From positions 1-47,428 of the forward strand of contig NZ_JAPSKZ010000004.1 of the NCBI RefSeq assembly GCF_031181185.1: a stretch of 47,428 nt of DNA, read 5' to 3'. The notes beneath the pieces were generated by a model. That model was not told the origin of the DNA. It saw only the letters and a program-made list of their open reading frames with translations, and did no database searches. Position 1 is the first letter of the stretch. Each line of letters opens with the position of its first letter. Positions 44,352-47,428 of this stretch are shown here, piece by piece. Source of the DNA: Phenylobacterium sp. GTDB lineage: Bacteria > Pseudomonadota > Alphaproteobacteria > Caulobacterales > Caulobacteraceae. Made by a program: the position numbers and the translations under genes.

Positions 44352-45443
44352 ATGCGATTCCAGACCCTCACCGCCGCCGTCCTGATGACCGCGGCCTCCG
44401 CGCTTGCCGCCTGCGGGCAGGGCGGTGATCAGAAGGCCGGCCAGCCGGCCGGGCCGCAGAACGCCGCCGCGGAAGGGCAGGTCTGGGCCGCCGGCTCCTC
44501 CACCGTCTTCCCGTTCGCGACCCGCGTGGCCGAGACGGTCGCCCGCACCAGCGGCACGGCGCCGGCCAAGGTGGAGAGCCTGGGCACCGGCGGCGGCTTC
44601 AAGCTGTTCTGCGGCGGCGCCGGGAAGAACTTCCCCGACGTGGCCAACGCCTCGCGGCGCATGAAGAAGTCCGAGTGGGACGCCTGCCAGGCCAACGGCG
44701 TCACCGATATCCTGGAAGTGAAGATCGGCTATGACGGCATCGTCATCGCCAACGCCAAGGCCGCGCCAGTCTTCGACCTGACCCGCGAGCAGATCTACCG
44801 CGCGCTCGCCGCCGAGGTCCCGCAGGGCTCGGGCTTCGCCCAGAACACCGCGGCCACCTGGAGCGCCCTGGGCGCCGGCCTGCCGAACGAGCGCATCGTC
44901 GCCTACGGCCCGCCGCCGACCTCGGGCACCCGCGACGCCTTCGTCGAACTGGCGATGGAGAAGGGCGCCGAGAAGCTGCCGACCATGGCGGCGCTGAAGA
45001 AGTCGGACGAGGATGGCTTCAAGCAGCGGGCCCACACCCTGCGCAAGGACGGCGCCTGGATCGATGCCGGCGAGAACGACAATGTCATCGTCCAGACCCT
45101 GGAGAAGACCCCGGGCGCGGTGGGCGTGTTCGGCTACTCGTTCCTCGAGAACAACATGGACCGGGTGAAGGCCGCCAAGGTCGAGGGCGTAGCGCCCACG
45201 CTCGAGACCATCTCCAGCGGCGACTATCCCCTGTCGCGCTCGCTCTACATCTACGTGAAGAAGGCCAACATCGGCGTGACGCCCGGCCTGAAGGAGTTTG
45301 TCGACGGGTTTGTCTCGGAAGCCGCCGTGGGCCGCGGCGGGTACCTGCTGCAGCGCGGCCTGATCCCGTTGCCGGCCGCCGAACTCGCGGCCCAGCGCGC
45401 GGCGGTGAAGGCCAGCACGCCGATGACCGCGCCAGCGAAGTAG
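44352..45443 (+). CDS. Phosphate-binding lipoprotein of the PstS family
   Basis: A 363-residue periplasmic lipoprotein with a signal and lipobox LAAC (Cys21). A linker rich in Gly/Ala/Gln follows, then the PstS fold with a phosphate-binding start AGSSTVFPFATRVAE, GGGFKLFCGGAG and the TSGTRDAFVEL loop. It binds phosphate for an ABC importer or acts as a phosphate-starvation sensor. No pstCAB genes follow; the next genes are hydrolytic, so it stands apart from the permease. It is preceded by a candidate Pho box and followed by a terminator. Confidence 0.88.
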   Translation: MRFQTLTAAVLMTAASALAACGQGGDQKAGQPAGPQNAAAEGQVWAAGSSTVFPFATRVAETVARTSGTAPAKVESLGTGGGFKLFCGGAGKNFPDVANASRRMKKSEWDACQANGVTDILEVKIGYDGIVIANAKAAPVFDLTREQIYRALAAEVPQGSGFAQNTAATWSALGAGLPNERIVAYGPPPTSGTRDAFVELAMEKGAEKLPTMAALKKSDEDGFKQRAHTLRKDGAWIDAGENDNVIVQTLEKTPGAVGVFGYSFLENNMDRVKAAKVEGVAPTLETISSGDYPLSRSLYIYVKKANIGVTPGLKEFVDGFVSEAAVGRGGYLLQRGLIPLPAAELAAQRAAVKASTPMTAPAK

Positions 45444-45465
45444 CCGCGCCTCGCTAACGAAGACC

Positions 45466-45497
45466 AAGGGCCAGAGGCGCAGGCTTCTGGCCCTTTC
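45466..45497 (+). terminator. Intrinsic terminator after the PstS gene
   Basis: A perfect 10-base stem, AAGGGCCAGA (45466-45475) with TCTGGCCCTT (45486-45495), a 10-base loop and a short T run (TTTCTC). It begins 22 bases after the stop. Confidence 0.75.
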
Positions 45498-45509
45498 TCG
45501 TCGGGTTCG

Positions 45510-45523
45510 TGGGAGCGCTAACA
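45510..45523 (+). promoter_or_regulatory. LacI-family xyl-box-like operator ahead of the xylanase gene
   Basis: TGGGAGCGCTAACA differs at one position from the xyl-box TGGTAGCGCTAACA that I recall from Xanthomonas xylan loci, where a LacI-type repressor binds it. It has the AGCGCT core and lies 80 bases before the GH10 ATG. It would give xylo-oligosaccharide induction, but no LacI gene is in this window. Confidence 0.6.
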
Positions 45524-45603
45524 TTCCGCTTGATTGGTCTGACCTCCTCCGGCACTAGTCAGGCTGAGCTCCGCAGCAGACGGAGCCGACCGGAGGACGC
45601 GCG

Positions 45604-46737
45604 ATGGGTTCCATTTCACGTCGGGAGATGCTGGCGCTGTCGGGCGCCGCGCTTGCGTCTGGCGCGGCAGCTCCGGCGGGCGAGGGGCTGGACGCGGTGG
45701 CCCGGAAGAAGGGCGTGCGCTTCGGCTCCGCTGTGGGCGTCGGGACGCCGCCGAACAGCGCCTTCGACGATCCGGGCTACCGCGCGCTGCTCGCCCGCGA
45801 ATGCGGCCTGATCGTCGCCGAGAACGAGCACAAGTGGTACGTGCTGCGGCCCGCCGCTGAGCGCTACGACTTCGCCCACGCCGACCGGCTGGCGGCGTTC
45901 GCGAGGGAGAGCGGCCTGGGGCTGCGGGGCCACACCCTGCTCTGGAACCGGGACGAGTGGTCGCCGAAGTGGCTCGCGACCCACGACTTCGGCCCGCGGC
46001 CGCGCCAGGCCGCGGAGCGGATGCTGACCGAGCACATCCGCACCGTCGCCGGCCGCTACCCGCAGATGGACTCCTGGGACGTGGTCAACGAGACGGTCGA
46101 TCCGGCGACCGGCGAGCTACGCGAGACCGTGTTCGGCAGGATCCTGGGGCCGGAGCTGATCGACATCTGCTTCCACACGGCCAAGGCCGCCGCGCCCAAG
46201 GCCAAGCTGATCTACAACGACTACATGAACTTCGGCCCGGCCGAAGCGAAGCACCGGGCCGGGGTGCTGAAGCTGCTGGAGCGGCTGAAGGCGCGCAACG
46301 CGCCCATCGATGCGCTGGGAATCCAGGGGCACATCGGCGGCGGCGTGGACAGCCCGGACATGACGCGGTTCTCGCCGGCCGACCAGCGCGACTGGCGCGC
46401 CTTCGTCGACGAGGTGCGCGGCATGGGCCTAGACCTGCTGATCACCGAACTGGACGTCAACGACAAGGCCATGCCGGCCGATATCCCCCAGCGCGACGCC
46501 AGGGTCGCCGGCCTGACGCGCGACTTCCTCGACCTGATGCTGGACTACCGCGAGCTGAAGCAGGTGATCGTCTGGGGGATGGCCGACCGCTACTCGTGGC
46601 TGCAGGGCACGTCGCCCCGCCCCGACGGCCTGCCGAAACGGCCTTTGCCCTACGACGCCGAACTGAGGGCCAAGCCCATGCGCGAGGCCATCGCGGCGGC
46701 CTTCCGGGCGGCGCCTGAGCGGAAGGCCTGGGCATGA
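45604..46737 (+). CDS. Endo-1,4-beta-xylanase, glycoside hydrolase family 10
   Basis: A 377-residue xylan-degrading enzyme with a twin-arginine-like signal ([20 protein letters not shown]). It forms a TIM barrel with the catalytic acid/base Glu163 (WDVVNETVD) and nucleophile Glu282 ([10 protein letters not shown]). [27 protein letters not shown] and [10 protein letters not shown] complete the family pattern. It has no carbohydrate-binding module and sits 80 bases after an operator-like site. Its stop overlaps the next gene's start as ATGA, so the two are co-translated. Confidence 0.95.
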   Translation: MGSISRREMLALSGAALASGAAAPAGEGLDAVARKKGVRFGSAVGVGTPPNSAFDDPGYRALLARECGLIVAENEHKWYVLRPAAERYDFAHADRLAAFARESGLGLRGHTLLWNRDEWSPKWLATHDFGPRPRQAAERMLTEHIRTVAGRYPQMDSWDVVNETVDPATGELRETVFGRILGPELIDICFHTAKAAAPKAKLIYNDYMNFGPAEAKHRAGVLKLLERLKARNAPIDALGIQGHIGGGVDSPDMTRFSPADQRDWRAFVDEVRGMGLDLLITELDVNDKAMPADIPQRDARVAGLTRDFLDLMLDYRELKQVIVWGMADRYSWLQGTSPRPDGLPKRPLPYDAELRAKPMREAIAAAFRAAPERKAWA

Positions 46738-47428
46738 TCGGCGTCTTCCTTCGCGGTGCGACGCTCGCGGCCCTGCTCGCCGGCTCGGCCGCCGCCGGCG
46801 AGGCCCGGTTCGAATGGTTCGACTACCGCGGCGCCGACCCGGTGAACGCGGCCATCAAGGCCGGGCCGGACGAGTACCGCAACCCGATCCTGTCCGGCTT
46901 CTATCCCGACCCCAGCATCACCCGGGTGGGCGAGGACTACTATCTGGTCGCCTCGACCTTCGCCTACTTCCCCGGCCTGCCGGTGTTCAAGAGCCGCGAC
47001 CTGGTGAGCTGGACCCAGATCGGCAACGCCATCGACCGGCCGGGGCAGCTGGACTTCGGGACGCTTGGCCTGTCGCGCGCGGTCTTCGCGCCCACCATCC
47101 ACTGGCGGGACGGGACGTTCTACATCCTGAACACCTGCGTCGACTGCGGCGGGAACTACGTCATCACGGCGAAGGACCCGGCCGGCCCCTGGTCGGACCC
47201 CGTGTGGATCCCCGAAGCGGTCGACGGCATCGACCCGTCCTTCTTCTTCGACGACGACGGCAGGACCTACGTCCTCAACAACGGTCCGCCCGAGGGAAGG
47301 CCGCTGTACGAAGGCCACCGCGCCATCTGGATGCAGGAATTCGACCTGAGGGGCATGAAGGCGGTTGGCCCGCGCAAGGTGCTGGTCAACGGCGGGGTGG
47401 ACCTGTCGACGAAGCCGATCTGGATCGA
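46734..47428 (+). CDS. GH43-family glycoside hydrolase, 5' part (cut by window edge)
   Basis: About 231 residues of a beta-xylosidase or arabinofuranosidase-type enzyme. A signal peptide (about 1-20, ending GSAAAGEA) is followed by a five-bladed propeller with catalytic base Asp59 (ILSGFYPDPSI) and the pKa-modulating Asp167 (VDGIDPSFFFDDDG). The general-acid Glu lies beyond the window. GH43 enzymes remove xylose or arabinose from the products of GH10. It is translationally coupled to the xylanase (ATGA). Confidence 0.92.
   Translation, partial: MIGVFLRGATLAALLAGSAAAGEARFEWFDYRGADPVNAAIKAGPDEYRNPILSGFYPDPSITRVGEDYYLVASTFAYFPGLPVFKSRDLVSWTQIGNAIDRPGQLDFGTLGLSRAVFAPTIHWRDGTFYILNTCVDCGGNYVITAKDPAGPWSDPVWIPEAVDGIDPSFFFDDDGRTYVLNNGPPEGRPLYEGHRAIWMQEFDLRGMKAVGPRKVLVNGGVDLSTKPIWI

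Overview
The window is a high-GC, gene-dense alphaproteobacterial chromosome segment. Gene content points to Caulobacterales, probably Phenylobacterium or a close relative: rpoD and dnaG lie side by side with carA and carB nearby, DnaG carries the zinc-ligand-free amino-terminal module I associate with alphaproteobacteria, and there is a TonB-dependent receptor, a cspA/IF-1 paralogue cassette and several GANTC sites. The genus assignment is inference. I find no prophage, transposase, CRISPR array or defence island.

Left part (1-10.4 kb): the 5' part of carB (leftward), a small basic protein, a secreted cupin, then leftward rpoD and dnaG. Next comes a leftward three-gene ECF41 sigma-factor module (membrane protein, CMD-family protein, sigma factor) preceded by a promoter matching the ECF41 consensus I remember. 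A HAD hydrolase and a DUF1330 protein follow, then rightward carA. carA and carB are about 8.5 kb apart on opposite strands, so they do not form an operon here.

Middle part (10.4-25 kb): mostly single secreted or small genes. These include an M28 peptidase, a TIGR02466 putative 2OG-Fe(II) oxygenase, a secreted unknown protein paired with DUF6152, a lipoprotein cytochrome c, a 73-residue flagellar-rod-like protein, a serine hydrolase, a PEBP protein, panD, a SIMPL protein and a CAU-anticodon tRNA (probably Ile2). After the tRNA come an amidohydrolase remnant and a GT87 membrane glycosyltransferase. A cassette of cspA, a small unknown, DUF6481 and an IF-1 paralogue follows, headed by a structured leader, and then a DUF885 protein.

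Right-centre (25-43 kb): a catabolic, CoA-centred neighbourhood. It holds a double-TetR regulator, an acyl-CoA synthetase, an HxlR regulator with a palindromic leader, a GT2 enzyme, an XRE regulator, an S9 peptidase, a free-methionine-(R)-sulfoxide reductase, a thiolase with an SDR, a TonB-dependent receptor, a VOC protein, a sorbosone-dehydrogenase-like protein, a pair of adjacent acyl-CoA dehydrogenases and an amidase. Together they could import, activate and beta-oxidise an unidentified acid, but the substrate cannot be read from sequence.

Right end (43-47.4 kb): a DUF3008 protein, a potassium-channel-like protein with a carboxy-terminal zinc ribbon, and a PstS-like phosphate-binding lipoprotein with a candidate Pho box. 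Last is a translationally coupled GH10 xylanase/GH43 pair behind a near-perfect LacI-family 'xyl-box'. I see no convincing wholly new multi-gene system. The best leads are the ECF41 module with its promoter, the xyl-box-controlled xylan genes, the cold-shock/IF-1 cassette, the minimal rod protein and the double-TetR regulator.
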